From positions 1,965,001-2,029,000 of the forward strand of contig JAINUG010000088.1 in assembly GCA_029706075.1 (NCBI GenBank): 64,000 nucleotides of DNA, in the 5' to 3' direction. The DNA comes from Aldrovandia affinis (taxonomy: Eukaryota; Chordata; Actinopteri; Notacanthiformes; Halosauridae). The translations under genes were made by a program, and so were the position numbers. Within the stretch, counting starts at the first letter, position 1; each line of letters starts with the position of its first letter. Below, piece after piece: positions 1-10,417 of this stretch. The notes below the pieces were generated by a model. That model was not told where the DNA came from, ran no database searches, and worked only from the letters and a program-made list of their open reading frames with translations.

Positions 1-439
1 ATCAGCACGCTCATCCATTGCACAACCGCAGAGGCGGAGTTGACAGGAGCACTGACCTATCAAGAGGGACATGCATGGCCGTATCATGTATGTGAAAATT
101 TATGTTATCGTAGAATGAGCACTTTCCTATTTTCAAAAACCCGAGGAGAACTACCCGAGCCACACAGGGGGAGGGAGGAGCATACACCTCACTTCCAAAT
201 ATCAAACATAGCAAACAGTGTCTGCCAATAACCAAAGGAGGGGAAGGAGGTCAAAGTCAAACGTGGAACACGGAGGACATACGTACCTCCTTATGAGCCT
301 TGGAAAGTTCCGTAAGTGTCAGTTCAAATCCCTCCCCCCCTCAAGTCCAGCGCATCAGCAAGGTAATCCATTAGCTCATATAGGCCACTGTCTACGCATG
401 CATCCAAATACATAAACTACATCTTAGGAAATAGGCCAT
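1..439. other. Unassigned sequence at window start
   Basis: No exon, repeat family or low-complexity tract was recognised here. Short open frames on both strands have no visible domain and no splice context. Confidence 0.5.
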
Positions 440-454
440 CGAGATATGGCCACC

Positions 455-589
455 GTTCTTAGCTCAACCAGATGCATTAATAGACACCTGGCTGAGGGGC
501 TGGAGGGTTTTTGGGTCAAATCCTCAAAGGACACCGCTGTTATGCCCTTGAGCAAGGTAATTTACCGGCATTGCTTCAGTAAATATGTA
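455..589 (+). repeat. tRNA-derived SINE remnant, split by a Tc1 element
   Basis: Reads as a degraded tRNA-SINE: a box-B-like GGTCAAATCCT near 517 is followed by the CCCTTGAGCAAGGTAA and GCTTCAGTAAAT motifs. The better preserved minus-strand SINE at 63180-63403 carries the same motifs in the same order. The SINE breaks at 588-589 (TA), exactly where the Tc1 derivative 590-1115 begins. This makes the SINE the older element and the Tc1 copy the later insertion. The 5' border is approximate. Confidence 0.6.
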
Positions 590-1115
590 CAGTTAACTGC
601 CAAAATAAAGGAAACACTTGAGTAAATGAAGGGTTCTGGCAGCTCTGTTATGGTGTGGGGGTGCATTTTTCTGGAATGGTTTAGGTCAACTCATCCCCTT
701 ACAGGGCAAGGTAAACGACAATAAATACAAAGCCATTCTGAGTGATCACCAAGCACTTCTATCCTGATGGGAGTGGTCTCTTCCAGGATGACTCCATCCA
801 CAGGGAATGAGTGATCACTGAATGGTTTGATGAGCATGAGAACTATGTAAACCACATGCCATGGCCATCTCAGTCACCAGATCTCAGCCCAATTGAACAC
901 TTATAGGAGATTCTCAAGAGTTGCTGAGACACAGTTTTTCACCAAATGATGGAATTTCCCATGGAGGAATGGTGTTGCATCCCTCCAATAGAGTTCCAGA
1001 CACTTGCAGAATCTAAGCCAAGGTGCATTGAAGTTGTTCTTGTGGCTCGTAGTGGCCCAATGACCTATTAAGACACCTTACGTTGGTGTTTCCTTTATTT
1101 TGGCACCTGTAACTG
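590..1115 (+). mobile_element. Tc1/mariner deletion derivative (family A, copy 1)
   Basis: Terminal inverted repeats CAGTTAACTGCCAAAATAAA and, at the far end, the reverse complement of CAGTTACAGGTGCCAAAATA, flanked by TA at 588-589 and 1116-1117, the Tc1/mariner target duplication. The 526-bp body keeps only the second half of a transposase reading frame. It starts at the conserved GTTATGGTGTGGGGGTGCAT (the MVWG region) and runs through LFQDD-like and LSPIEHL-like segments, with many stops and frameshifts. It is non-autonomous. The copy at 37806-38333 has nearly the same length and organisation. Confidence 0.88.
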
Positions 1116-1117
1116 TA

Positions 1118-2079
1118 TGATGTAAATTGAAAGATACTTTCAGATACTTATAAATGGATGATATCAATTGTATGCCATTGTGAGCCAACCTGGTACTTGC
1201 TGAACATATAAACGGTGTGATAAAGAATGACCTCTGGAGTGTCTTATTTCTGATTGATAATCTGAATAATAATTTGATATTTCTGGGTCCTATTTATTGA
1301 AGTTTTATACAAATATTCAGGAGAGACATTTTCTGAGTCCTGATGCTTTTCCCCTCAACCTGTTAAACCAGATTTCCCAACAGTTACACATTAAGAGGTA
1401 CACATTCGCCTAGTCCCTCTTCTCCCACATGTCAGCTGTTTCAATCTGTGCCCGCCTCACACTTGTTTACACTTTCACCACAACTCTCCTGCTCCAAGCC
1501 TCCACTGCAGTCTCGTCCCGTTCTATCCTCCGTGGATAATCTATTCGTCTAATCTATGAATAGTCTCTTGTAGTCCTGATGCCTCTCCGTTGCCATTTTG
1601 CTTGCCTGAACCACAACATCGATGCAATGATGCTCTTTTATACTCTTTATTCTCCTGCATATTGCAAGGTTCTGATGATGATTTTGTCTCTCCACCCTTC
1701 TGTTAACTGATATGTGTAAGTTTGAATGTTCTCTCAAAGTTCCTTCGCTAAAAAAATGTTCACATGCCCAGAATTCTTGGCTGCATTCGATTGCTATATA
1801 CTCGTACCGGTGTCCAGGCAGGCTTGCTGCTCACCAGTCAGAATTCCTACTCCTACCACTCGTCTGGCGCCACTGGTGCCCCATCTGGTAATCCTGGCCT
1901 CCAGTTTCTCCCTCTGCTCCTCTGTCCCTTTCCCCAGTATCCCATTTAGAGCTGGCAGGCTCCACTCTGCTGCCTTGCAGTAAGCTGCCCTGCCCTCCAC
2001 AGCTCTTTAATGTGGGCTTACTGGCTGTAGGTTTCTACAAGTTTGCAGTTATTGCGGACTGCCATCTAATCTGCCCTGT
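1118..2079. other. Unassigned sequence; possible outer part of a decayed retroelement
   Basis: No clear gene. An imperfect copy of 1239-1304 recurs in direct orientation at 3118-3178, bracketing the DIRS-like coding remains. Short open frames around 1726-2000 have no recognisable domain. Confidence 0.4.
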
Positions 2080-2606
2080 AGGACATTGTGACCTGTTGTC
2101 CCTGCTAGGTCACTTAAATTATGCTATGTGCATACTCCCCCCTCGTCATTTGTCTCCTACTTCTGTCTCTGGAATTGTCCATCACCACCCTATGTGACTC
2201 TGTGACATTCGATTTTTCTGCTGGGAGGAACTCCACCTCTCACACCTCCTCCTCGAGCATTGGAACGGCGTGCCCTTTTCCTGTTCGCCGACATTGCTCC
2301 AGCCATGGGCACGTATTATGAGGGCTGTTTGTTCGCTGCCCTGTGGTCTGAGGAGTTGTCATCCCCCACATTCTCCCTTCCCCCATCCTGTCTGCACCAT
2401 CCTTTTTGTTGTTTGAATTGTATGCTGTGATTGCTGCCATGGTTCTTTAGGGGTCTGAAGGACAAAAAATTGCCTCTCCTCCACAGGCTCACCTGGATTT
2501 CCATTTGACACCAATTCGTCATACGTCTGCTCACATCCCCGGTCACTCCAACACCATCGCTGACTGTTTCTCTCATTTTCAGTTTCAGAAAATCAGAACA
2601 CTATGA
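2080..2606 (+). pseudogene. DIRS/Ngaro-like retrotransposon remnant (post-RT and RNase H region)
   Basis: Translating across frames recovers two segments typical of the DIRS order of tyrosine-recombinase retrotransposons. One is a DLLSLLGHLNYAM segment near 2089-2130, followed by a WNGVPF-like motif near 2260, in the region after the reverse transcriptase. The other is an RNase H tail: FELYAVIAAM near 2414-2445, TWISI near 2490, then an IPGHSNTIAD-like motif and HFQFQKIRTL near 2535-2606. Frameshifts and stops interrupt it throughout, so it is dead. No tyrosine recombinase domain was found nearby. The assignment rests on remembered family motifs and a search is needed to separate DIRS1-like from Ngaro-like. 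Confidence 0.6.
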
Positions 2607-5147
2607 TCATAAGCAACCCAGACTTCCACTCCAGTTCCACCTTATTTGGAAATAACGTTCCTGTAACTCACCCTCTTCACCCAATGCCAAAGACTTCATA
2701 AACCACCATACCACTGAATTCACCTGTCAGTCCGTACAAAACCCTCCTATCCCTGTTTCATAATTTCCCTCATAATGACCCACTCTTCATCAGGAGTCCA
2801 AAAAAATCTGAACCAGACACTGATTCCAAACACACGTCACCACCTTGTCCAAGTGGACAGGTGGTAAACATAAACATAACCCCACTGTGAAAATGGCCAG
2901 GTAGTTTTTCCAAATCTTGGTCTTTTGGGGGTTAACAACCTTGTCCTAAAGGCCAGGTGGGATCCTGCCTCCGGCCTACAAGCCCAAGATTAAAATAGAG
3001 ATTTAAACCAGAAGATTTAAAGATTTAAATCCTCCAAAATGCAACCTTCCTAAAAGGCAACGTCCTGCTTGTCATAATAAAACCTTCTGCTTTATATGCA
3101 TTTATGTTGTATGAGAATGTCTTATTAATGATGTGAATTATATTTTGGTATCTGAGTCCTATTTCTTAATGATAAGCTTCTCACAGGGAAAATAAACACA
3201 AGGCATTTCATCGGTCAAATTCCATAGTATTAGTCAGATCTGAATTTTACATAAAAGCAATTATATAAATATAGGCATAAAAATAAATTCAAAAAACATA
3301 AAAACAATACATAAGTTCTCAAATAAGCCCTTCTCTGTCAAATACTCTGAAGGTTAGGTTAATATATTCGGTGAAAATAGCAATTTTCCACTTCAAGGGA
3401 GGGTTGAGATATTGTTTACCAAAAAAGCTTGTCAGGAGCAATCCTGAATTAGCAATTTGCATGAAGCAGGAAATGCTAAAATGCAATCGACACACACTCC
3501 AGAGACAAAACCATCCATTAGAGCCACTCTATCTGAACCATTACCATGGCCCCAATGTCTCTCAGTGCCCGGCGAAGCGATAGGTCATGATGGGTCTGCA
3601 GGGTTCAGTATGAGAAAAAACCTGCAACTTTATTGCTGCAGCGTTTGACAACAACTCAGCAGGAATGAAAGATCAATTGTATTAGTGTTTCCTCAGACAG
3701 GGGAACTCATGTCCTTGCTTATTTTAGCAGACGGTGTAATTCTTATTGGAAAAATAATCAATCATTTACCTATATAAACCAATACAAAGCCTTTGCTGTC
3801 AATGGCAAAAAAAAAAAAAATTGGTGAGTTGCTCCATTCTGGGGTTCTCAAAGCCCTGTTCTCTCATCATTTGCATCAGCAGCATTACCTCTGCAGAGCT
3901 TGGGCATGCACCCGGAGGGGGACGTGGCCATTACATTGCTCATCGTCATTTTCGCATCTCACCTTCGCCAGCCTTTCTCCCTCCTCCCGCTTCACAACCC
4001 TCTCCTGCGTGGCGTCGGCCTGAAAGTGAGAACAGACAGTGACCTATCGCCTATGAGCGCCGTCATTCCGATCCCATCATCCCATTCACCGCCTGTCACC
4101 CCGCACTCTGCCCCCCCACCCCCGCCGACTGAGTGTGCTATTGTTCTAAGTAATGATACTGAGTGAACAATTGCATGAGGCTGAGTGAGAACTCTCAATG
4201 ACACGAGACTTCACAGCAGAGTTATACTGTAAATCAGGAGTAGTGCCCTCCCACTCTGGCTCGCACCCCTGACCTTTCTGGCCGTTCCCATCCGCACACA
4301 AACCCTTTTCTATTTTTTCGGTCCCGCTCTAACAGCATTTTCTCACCACTCCTGTGCATTCTTGCAGGATTTTATGACCACTCCTGCATGCACAAATGTT
4401 TTCTATTCAGGCCTTGCCTGTTCCCACCCCATTTGAATGATAAATATTGACAAACACATTTTTACCAACAATTAGGCTACCCATAAGCTGCTATAAATGC
4501 ACAACTGCGACTGAAATTGATCATTTTTAACCCTGTCCGTCAGTTGGACTGATTAAAATACAGTCAGTGGAAACCCTGGGTTTGTGATAAATGCTGTTTG
4601 TAAGCTGACTGCTTCCATCTGTCTGTGAATGAACAAGTCCATAAATAGGTTGAATGAGCTATATTAATAAACATGATTTTGAATGGAATTATCACACGGT
4701 TATCCTGCGCTCTGGATCTGACTACCAGCTCCCATCTGTAACAGTGTAAAAATGTTTCCCTCATGCAGGAACCCAATCCTGTTGCAGGGCTCTAATCATA
4801 AGGGTAAGTCTTGCACTGAGGAGCCTTAGTGTTGACAGACTTAGGCTCTGAATCTGTGCTTTGCTCTCGGTAGAGACAGTACTACTGCAATAATGATAAT
4901 ACCGACAACATTATTTCTTATCTCTTTTCCATAAATCTATCAGCTTTTTACATGCATCGCTGTCTTGTTCTACCTAGTGATGTGTCTTTCACTATCAACG
5001 AATATCCATAAGCCCAACTATCATTCATCCATCCATCAATAGTATTTATCATTCACCCACTCATTATTTTATCCACCCTGACTTCCACTCATCCATGCAT
5101 ATTCCCCATCTCAGTGTGTGGTGAGGGAATATCCCAGCATGCCTCAC
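2607..5147. other. Non-coding sequence, probably intron or flank
   Basis: Contains 3118-3178 (direct repeat of 1239-1304), a poly-A run near 3809-3823 and C-rich sequence at 4080-4130. I see no exon or intact repeat. A following rab exon, expected at lower coordinates on the minus strand, was searched for by eye and not found. Confidence 0.45.
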
Positions 5148-5213
5148 CTTGTTTCCAAGCAGCATCAGCACCACATTCTGCTGGGCATACTCGTGGATCT
5201 CTGTCAGCCAGGC
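5148..5213 (-). CDS. rab26/rab37: Internal exon of a Rab26/Rab37-type small GTPase
   Basis: On the minus strand a 66-nt open exon is preceded by a pyrimidine-rich acceptor (CTCTCCCCTTAG) and followed by a consensus donor (AAG/GTGAGG). It encodes 22 residues in phase 0, starting AWLTEIHEYAQ and ending MLLGNK. The NK is the start of the G4 guanine-recognition motif NKxD, so the next exon should supply the Asp. In this family the segment is the helix and strand before G4. Rab26 and Rab37 share the AWLTEIHEYAQ signature. The VVLMLLGNK part resembles Rab37 slightly more, but 22 residues cannot separate the two. These GTPases act in secretory-granule and vesicle trafficking. No other exon of the gene was identified, which implies long introns or exons outside the window. 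Confidence 0.88.
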
Positions 5214-6129
5214 CTAAGGGGAGAGAGGAGAGCACAGGCAGAGACATGAGAGACCAGAGAGACCTATGAAAGGTCTATGAGAGACCAGAGACAGAGAGCG
5301 AGAGATCTGTAAGTGATATGTAAGACACCAGAGAGAGAACAGAGATAGATCTGTAAAAGATAGATAAGACACCAGAAAGAGATCTGTGAAACCAGAGAGA
5401 GACCAGATATGGATCTGTGAAAGATCTGTGAAGACAAAACAAAGACCAGAAAAGATGTGTGAAAGGGATGGGAGAGGGATGATAGAGAAAGCCACTCACA
5501 CCTTCCCCAACTCAAGAATGATCATATCCAACCTGCTGCCCAGAAAAGATTTACACCCCCATGCAATCCAAAAGGTGAACGTAGTAATCTCCAGAGAGTG
5601 TGCCCTGCGGCCCAACGTTCATCCGGCCTACCATCCCACCCATGACCATGTATGTCTCTACAGAGAAACAGTGCATGTGTTTTCAAAGACTATTAAAAAC
5701 ATTGCCCTGGGACAAAATCCAGTCACTTCCCACATGAGCATCAGACAAGCCCCCAGCACACAGAGATCAGTCCCTCTGGATCTGCACACAGAACACCAGT
5801 CAGGAGGCCTCGACCAAAAGCAGAGTACTGCCCACCACAGTGCCCCCTGCAGTTCTCACCAATGGAGCCACCGCGACACATCCAGCACAGGATCCCTTAG
5901 CCACAGCTGGGACACAGTCAACCCAGACCTGGCCCACCTCCTGCACTCTGCAGCCCAGCCTCAGCCCAGCAGCAGGTCCAGCAGCCTGGAGGACTGAGCT
6001 ACACCCAGCCCCTCTGCAGACCAGCAGGCCCCGCCACCAGTGAGCTGGCAGACATACAGCATATGCTCAGCCTGATGCTCTCGCCTCATGGGCTAGGTAT
6101 AAGGTGTCACAGAACGTTTAAACATCTCT
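5214..6129. other. GA-rich intron start and open Pro/Ser-rich stretch
   Basis: 5220-5480 is an irregular GAGACCAGA-rich purine tract. A plus-strand frame stays open from 5386 to 5997, but its first third is simple sequence. The Pro/Ser/Gln-rich remainder (5730-6050) could be a decayed gag belonging to the gypsy remnant that follows. No zinc knuckle or other gag motif is visible, so this is only a guess. Confidence 0.35.
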
Positions 6130-6362
6130 GTGTTTGCAAAAGACCCTATACAATATTCAGCCACCACCACCCCTCTGTGCCAGCTGCTTAAAAAATACAT
6201 GCCTTTTGCCTGGACGCCAGCCTGCACAGAGGCCATCTGCCTCCTGAAAGCCCAGCAGACCTTGCCACCTGTGCTGGCGCACTTCAACCTATCCAGCCCC
6301 ACCATGGTCACCTGTGATGCCTCTGTTGCTGCTGTAGGAGCAGTGCTGTCCAGCAACTACAG
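6130..6362 (+). pseudogene. Gypsy RT/RNase H junction fragment
   Basis: An open stretch reads PLCQLLKKYMPFAWTP, then LPPVLAHFNLSSPTMVT, then CDASVAAVGAVLSS. This is the usual order at the boundary of reverse transcriptase and RNase H in Ty3/gypsy Pol, where the Asp of CDAS is a catalytic RNase H residue. The frame runs directly into L2-LINE-like sequence at about 6365, so the Pol gene is interrupted. The catalytic RT core upstream was not found. Confidence 0.75.
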
Positions 6363-6364
6363 GT

Positions 6365-7095
6365 CAGGAGGGTGTCCAGAGAAGTCTCATCTCCTACAGA
6401 ATGCCTTTGCCTCCCACTCCACAGAGACTGCTCTCCTTGCGGTCACTGAGGCTCAATCCCTCAGTTCCGTCCTCCCCAACCTGTCAGTCAGATCCTGCTC
6501 TCATCTCTGGATAAGACATGGTTCGAGTCCTACCTGGCTGACCGGTAAATGCTTAAAATGTCAAATGTAAATGCTCATGAAAATATAACAGGTTTGAGTT
6601 ACAGCTTCAGAGCTGCTCTTCCTGGCTCCCCGATGATTGATGACAATGTTGCCAGGAGTCTTGGAGTGACCTTGGACAACCACCTCGAGCCACTGTCCTG
6701 CTGATTGTCCCTCCACCGTCCGACCTCCAGGCCCTGCTCCAGCAATTCCTTGCAACAGACCCATTAAGGTCAAACACAGAGGAGCCGTCACCCCTCTACT
6801 CTCAGCTGCTCCCCATTGCACATGTCAAATCATTCAAGCCACTGTGTCTCCCCAGAGAAACTAACTGAGCTCCAGCACGACCCCTTGCAGAGCAGGACCC
6901 TGTGCTCAGACTCACAGCTCGTGTTCAACACTATATACCCCTCCTTACTCCATCTAAAAAAATAAAATAATAATAATAATAATAATTTTTACTAACCTTT
7001 TCCTTCCCAGTGTTATAGGTATTTATCAGGCATTGCTGTATTACTGACTGGCTAACTATGATTGTTCCTACCATGTATTTATGCACAAAGTCGCT
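6365..7095 (+). mobile_element. L2-clade LINE fragment nested in the gypsy remnant
   Basis: Contains STETALLAVTEA, a WFESYLADR-like segment, SLGVTLDN-like and PLLSAAPH-like segments in the same order as the longer LINE at 41740-43760, with large internal losses. The 3' portion (6921-7090), beginning GTGTTCAACACTATATACCC, matches 43508-43710 closely, including the AATAAT-rich stretch and CCATGTATTTATGCACAAAG. Both edges abut gypsy-type sequence, so this is a heavily deleted insertion or recombination product. Confidence 0.7.
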
Positions 7096-7259
7096 CTGGT
7101 TCCAGATGACTTGGTTCACCCCCCTTTTATCTGCTGTTAAGGATAAACTCACTGTGTCCTGTTGGAACAACACCTGTAAAGTTCCAGATGACTTCGCGTG
7201 GATAAACTCACCTGTTCTGTTCGCGGGTTCTGTACAGTGGTGCCAAGTGCACTCAGACC

Positions 7260-8320
7260 ACGTGTCCTCGCTATGGTAGTTGAGGGTCACTTGGGCATCA
7301 TCCGGGTGAAGCAGCGGTGTCGGGACCTGGTGTGGTGACCGGGCATTGATGTCATAGTCAAGGCCTGCAATGCCTGTCTCATCAGTGGCAAGATCACCAC
7401 CGCCCCCACTGCAGTGGTGACCAGCTGAGCAGCTAAGCCCTGGGAGCATCTGCAGCTGGACATCTGCGGTGAGCTAATGGCCTGAGGTGGCCTCTGTTGG
7501 ATCTGTGACGTCCTGTGCTGTCCTGGATTCCCTCTTTGCTCGCTGGGGTCTGCCTCTGGCTCTGATGACAGATAGCGGGCCTCAGTTCATCTCTGCTGGG
7601 TTCACCTCCTTCCTGGCAGACTGGGGCATTCGCCATATCTGCACTGCACACTACCACCCTCAGACTAATGGGGGTGTGGAGCGGCTAAATCAAACGTTGA
7701 AACATGGAATCAGAGCACACCTCGCTGATGGCTGCCCATTCTGTGTTTGCTCTGCTTCAAACACTGCTGCAATAGGGCCACAAAGCACACCACCACTGGT
7801 TGCTCATCAGCATCCTTCATGCTAGGATGGGAGCTACAGCTTCCCCTAGACAGGCTCCTGCCTCCCCTACTCCTGCCCACAGCACAGTCTCCTCTCACCG
7901 GCAGAGGATGAAACAGCACTATAACACATATAGGAGTAAAAGCGCCCAACATTGGCCCCTCAGATTGGGTCAGAATTTGACGACCCCATCGTGATCACAA
8001 ACACAACTCCTTTTGGTCATCACCCATACAGATCCACAGTCAGCTTGGGCCTGCCACCTTCCACCTTACTGATGGTTCCAGGTGGCATGCCAGCCATCTC
8101 CACAAGGTGTCAGCTCCACCAGCGTCAGCCACTGACATTCCTAACCCCCCAGCCTCATCTGCAGAGTGGCTGGATGCATCAGCTGCACTGCTGTCCACCA
8201 CTGGGGTTGGAGCCCCAGACATGCAGCTACCTGCAGAAGAACCTCATTCACGGCCTGTGCGGATACGGTCCCGGCCAGAACGTTTCATTGATTATGTCAC
8301 TGATTTTCACCCTTGATTGT
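7260..8320 (+). pseudogene. Gypsy integrase remnant
   Basis: After the LINE fragment the gypsy Pol resumes. 7265-7390 encodes the zinc-binding part: EGHLGIIRVKQRCRDLVW, then a TGA where Trp is usual, then a CNAC cysteine pair. Next comes the LQLDICGEL segment near 7450, which carries the first catalytic Asp. 7487-7740 encodes the core with TDSGPQF (second Asp), then HPQTNGGVERLNQTLK (catalytic Glu). 8100-8315 encodes a Pro-rich tail with SRPVRIRSRPERFIDYV, the usual end of this Pol type. Several stops and frameshifts make it non-functional. No chromodomain is seen, so it belongs to a different lineage from the dimer at 46-57 kb. Confidence 0.8.
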
Positions 8321-8453
8321 TAAAAAAAGAAGGAGAACAATGTTCATGTGTTGGTTGATTTATGTACTGTATCACTGGCGCACATGTTTTAGTTTAGTCT
8401 AGAGTTACTCTCTAGAGTTTTGTCATTTCTCTCTGTCTATCCATACAATAGAC

Positions 8454-8656
8454 CACAGGTGTCAAACTAATTCCATCGAGGGCCGAGTGTATGCAGGTTT
8501 TTGTTGAAACCAATGCACTACACCAGGTGATTTCACTAATTAGCTCACTTCTTCAACTAAGGAGGGAACCTAATTGAAATCACCTGGTGTAATGCATTGG
8601 TTACAACAGAAACCTGCACACACTCGGCCCTCGATGGAATGAGTTTGACACCCCTG
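8454..8656. mobile_element. Non-autonomous hAT element, 203 bp, with perfect 8-bp TSD
   Basis: The element is almost a perfect hairpin. The left arm CACAGGTGTCAAACTAATTC pairs with a right arm whose reverse complement starts CAGGGGTGTCAAACTCATTC, and the complementarity extends through the GAGGGCCGAGTGT region. It is flanked by the direct repeat CAATAGAC at 8446-8453 and 8657-8664. An 8-bp duplication with a CAGGGGTGTCAAACT end is typical of Charlie-like hAT elements. It lies between the gypsy integrase and that element's 3' LTR. Confidence 0.92.
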
Positions 8657-8782
8657 CAATAGACAGTGGTAAAATATTTCCCTACACCTGTTTGAGTACA
8701 TACTGTTGAGTGTCTCATGGTTCTGTATTCTGTGTGTAGTATATTTCTGTTGCAGGTCCTTTTCCTTGGAAGGGGGAAGAAA

Positions 8783-8935
8783 TGTTATGCCCTCTTACTG
8801 TGACATTTACGGTAATGCCGGAACATGGGGTTGCTAGGCAACGTGGTAGTGGGTGGAGCCATGCGCATGAGAGTTAGATGTGGCATACTGAAAAATAAAG
8901 CAAGAGCTTACTGAATGCAGACCTGGTGTCCAACA
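8783..8935 (+). repeat. 3' LTR of the gypsy remnant
   Basis: A polypurine tract AAGGGGGAAGAAA (8770-8782) is followed by TGTTATGCCC and the segment ends GGTGTCCAACA, giving TG...CA borders over 153 bp. An AATAAA signal is present at 8894-8899. Short LTRs of this type go with this class of gypsy element. No matching 5' LTR was seen. Confidence 0.7.
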
Positions 8936-9360
8936 AGAAAAATGGTTTGATAGAGATTGCAGAACCATTACAAAAAAGCTTAGAACATTATCAAGTCAAA
9001 AACATACCAGATAACTGGGATCTGCGCCTCAGTTATTGTGAGACCCTAAAACAATACAAGCATACACTCAGAACTAAAAAAGAACAACATGCCAATAATC
9101 TGACTGTAATCGAGGAGTCCCCTAACTCTAACAACTTCTGGGATAACTGGAACTCCCTCAATAAACCCCAACATGAAAACGTGCCTCACCTGTTTTCTTG
9201 GGATTGAATTGATTGCTGATTTAGGGTGAACACGATAACCAGCAGACTCTGTGACCCTACCCATGCTTTACTATATAAACTTATAGAAAGTGGTTTAGGG
9301 GGTAAAACCTATGATATAATCAAATCAATGTACACAGGAAAAAAATGCTATTAAAATGGG
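8936..9360 (+). pseudogene. Non-LTR retrotransposon ORF2 fragment
   Basis: A 93-codon open frame from 8926 includes YCETLKQYKHTLRTKK and NFWDNWNSL, the stretch usually found between endonuclease and reverse transcriptase in LINE ORF2. After the stop at 9205-9207, 9261-9345 encodes HALLYKLIESGLGGKTYDI followed by a KSMYTGKKC-like segment, an RT segment (thumb-proximal motif), with everything between missing. It differs from the L2-like copies in the window. The left edge directly abuts the gypsy LTR. Confidence 0.6.
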
Positions 9361-9655
9361 AAAAAACTATTTTTTTCCCCAGAGAGAGAGAGAGGTCTGA
9401 GATCAGTGATAGTTGTAAAGAATCAGAACCAATGAGACATGAGCAAGATAATTATAATTATGATTATATAAAAGGGAATTGTAAGCATTGCAATTATACA
9501 ACAACAAAAACAGATTTCATACCATCACAGTTACTGTATATGGCAATTTAAACTCATGTCCATGTCCAACTCAAGCCATGCTACTTCTTTCAGAGGATAA
9601 AAGCTGCTAAAATATTCAGATTCAGCTCATGGTATGATTGTGACACTGTCCTCTG
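9361..9655. other. Unassigned AT-rich sequence
   Basis: AT-rich with a short GA run at 9381-9393. No domain or repeat signature. Confidence 0.4.
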
Positions 9656-10018
9656 CACTCCATCACATTCATCCTCACTATGTCACATTCATTATCACTT
9701 TGTCACATTCATCCTCACTTTGTCACATTCATCCTCACTCCATCACATTCATCTTCACTCTGTCACATTCATCCCCACTGTGTCACATTCATTCTCACTC
9801 TGCAACATTCATCCTCACTCTGTCACATTCATTCTCACTCTGCCACATTCATCCTCAATGTGTCACATTCATTCTCACTCCATCACATTCATCCCCACTC
9901 TGTCACATTCATTCTCACTCTGCCACATTCATCCTCACTGTGTCACATTCATTCTCACTCTGCCACATTCATTCTCACTCCATCACATTCATCCTCACTC
10001 CATCACATTCATCCTCAG
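9656..10018. repeat. 20-bp minisatellite, about 18 copies
   Basis: Head-to-tail array of TCACATTCATYCTCACTYYG-like units with period 20. Variation is mainly at the second part of the unit (CTCTG, CTCCA, CTGTG) and in CATCC versus CATTC. Because 20 is not a multiple of 3 and the unit has no stop in any frame, all three plus frames stay open and read as CHIHSHSVTF-type repeats. These are not genes. Confidence 0.95.
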
Positions 10019-10417
10019 GTCACTGTCACCTGAAACCTGTCACTATTCTTGCTGTTTTCAAGTAAAACGATAGTGACAAGAGTTACTAATTTCAACCCGG
10101 GATTTTTCAAGATAAAAATATTGTGCACAACTGCTAATACTGGATAGACTTAGAACTGTTAGTGGATACACATTGTTAGTACTAGCAAATTTCACAGCAC
10201 TTTGTTTAAACATTTTTTGTCCATAATCTTTGTCAGGGCATTAGCAGACACGTGACAGACAGAAAAAAAAAAAAATGGCATACAAAGATGAATGGAGAAC
10301 AGAAGAACAGAGACATATACATGACTCTAACATATGTGAGAGAAGTGTGAGAAATTGGTGAGAAACAGATGAGAAATCAATATGCGATTCGAGAAAGAAT
10401 AATGAGGTTGGTTAGAG
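10019..10417. other. Unassigned sequence
   Basis: AT-rich, with a poly-A run at 10262-10275 and an imperfect GAGAA-rich stretch at 10290-10400. No gene seen. Confidence 0.4.

Noticed and set aside
5386..5997. 203-codon plus-strand frame
   Set aside because: First third is GA-rich simple sequence in the intron next to the rab exon; no start context, domain or splice support. Only a possible decayed gag in the last part.
9656..10018. CRISPR-like regular spacing
   Set aside because: Units are directly adjacent without unique spacers, and the genome is vertebrate.
9634..10073. Three overlapping plus-strand frames of 117-143 codons
   Set aside because: Explained by the stop-free 20-bp repeat.
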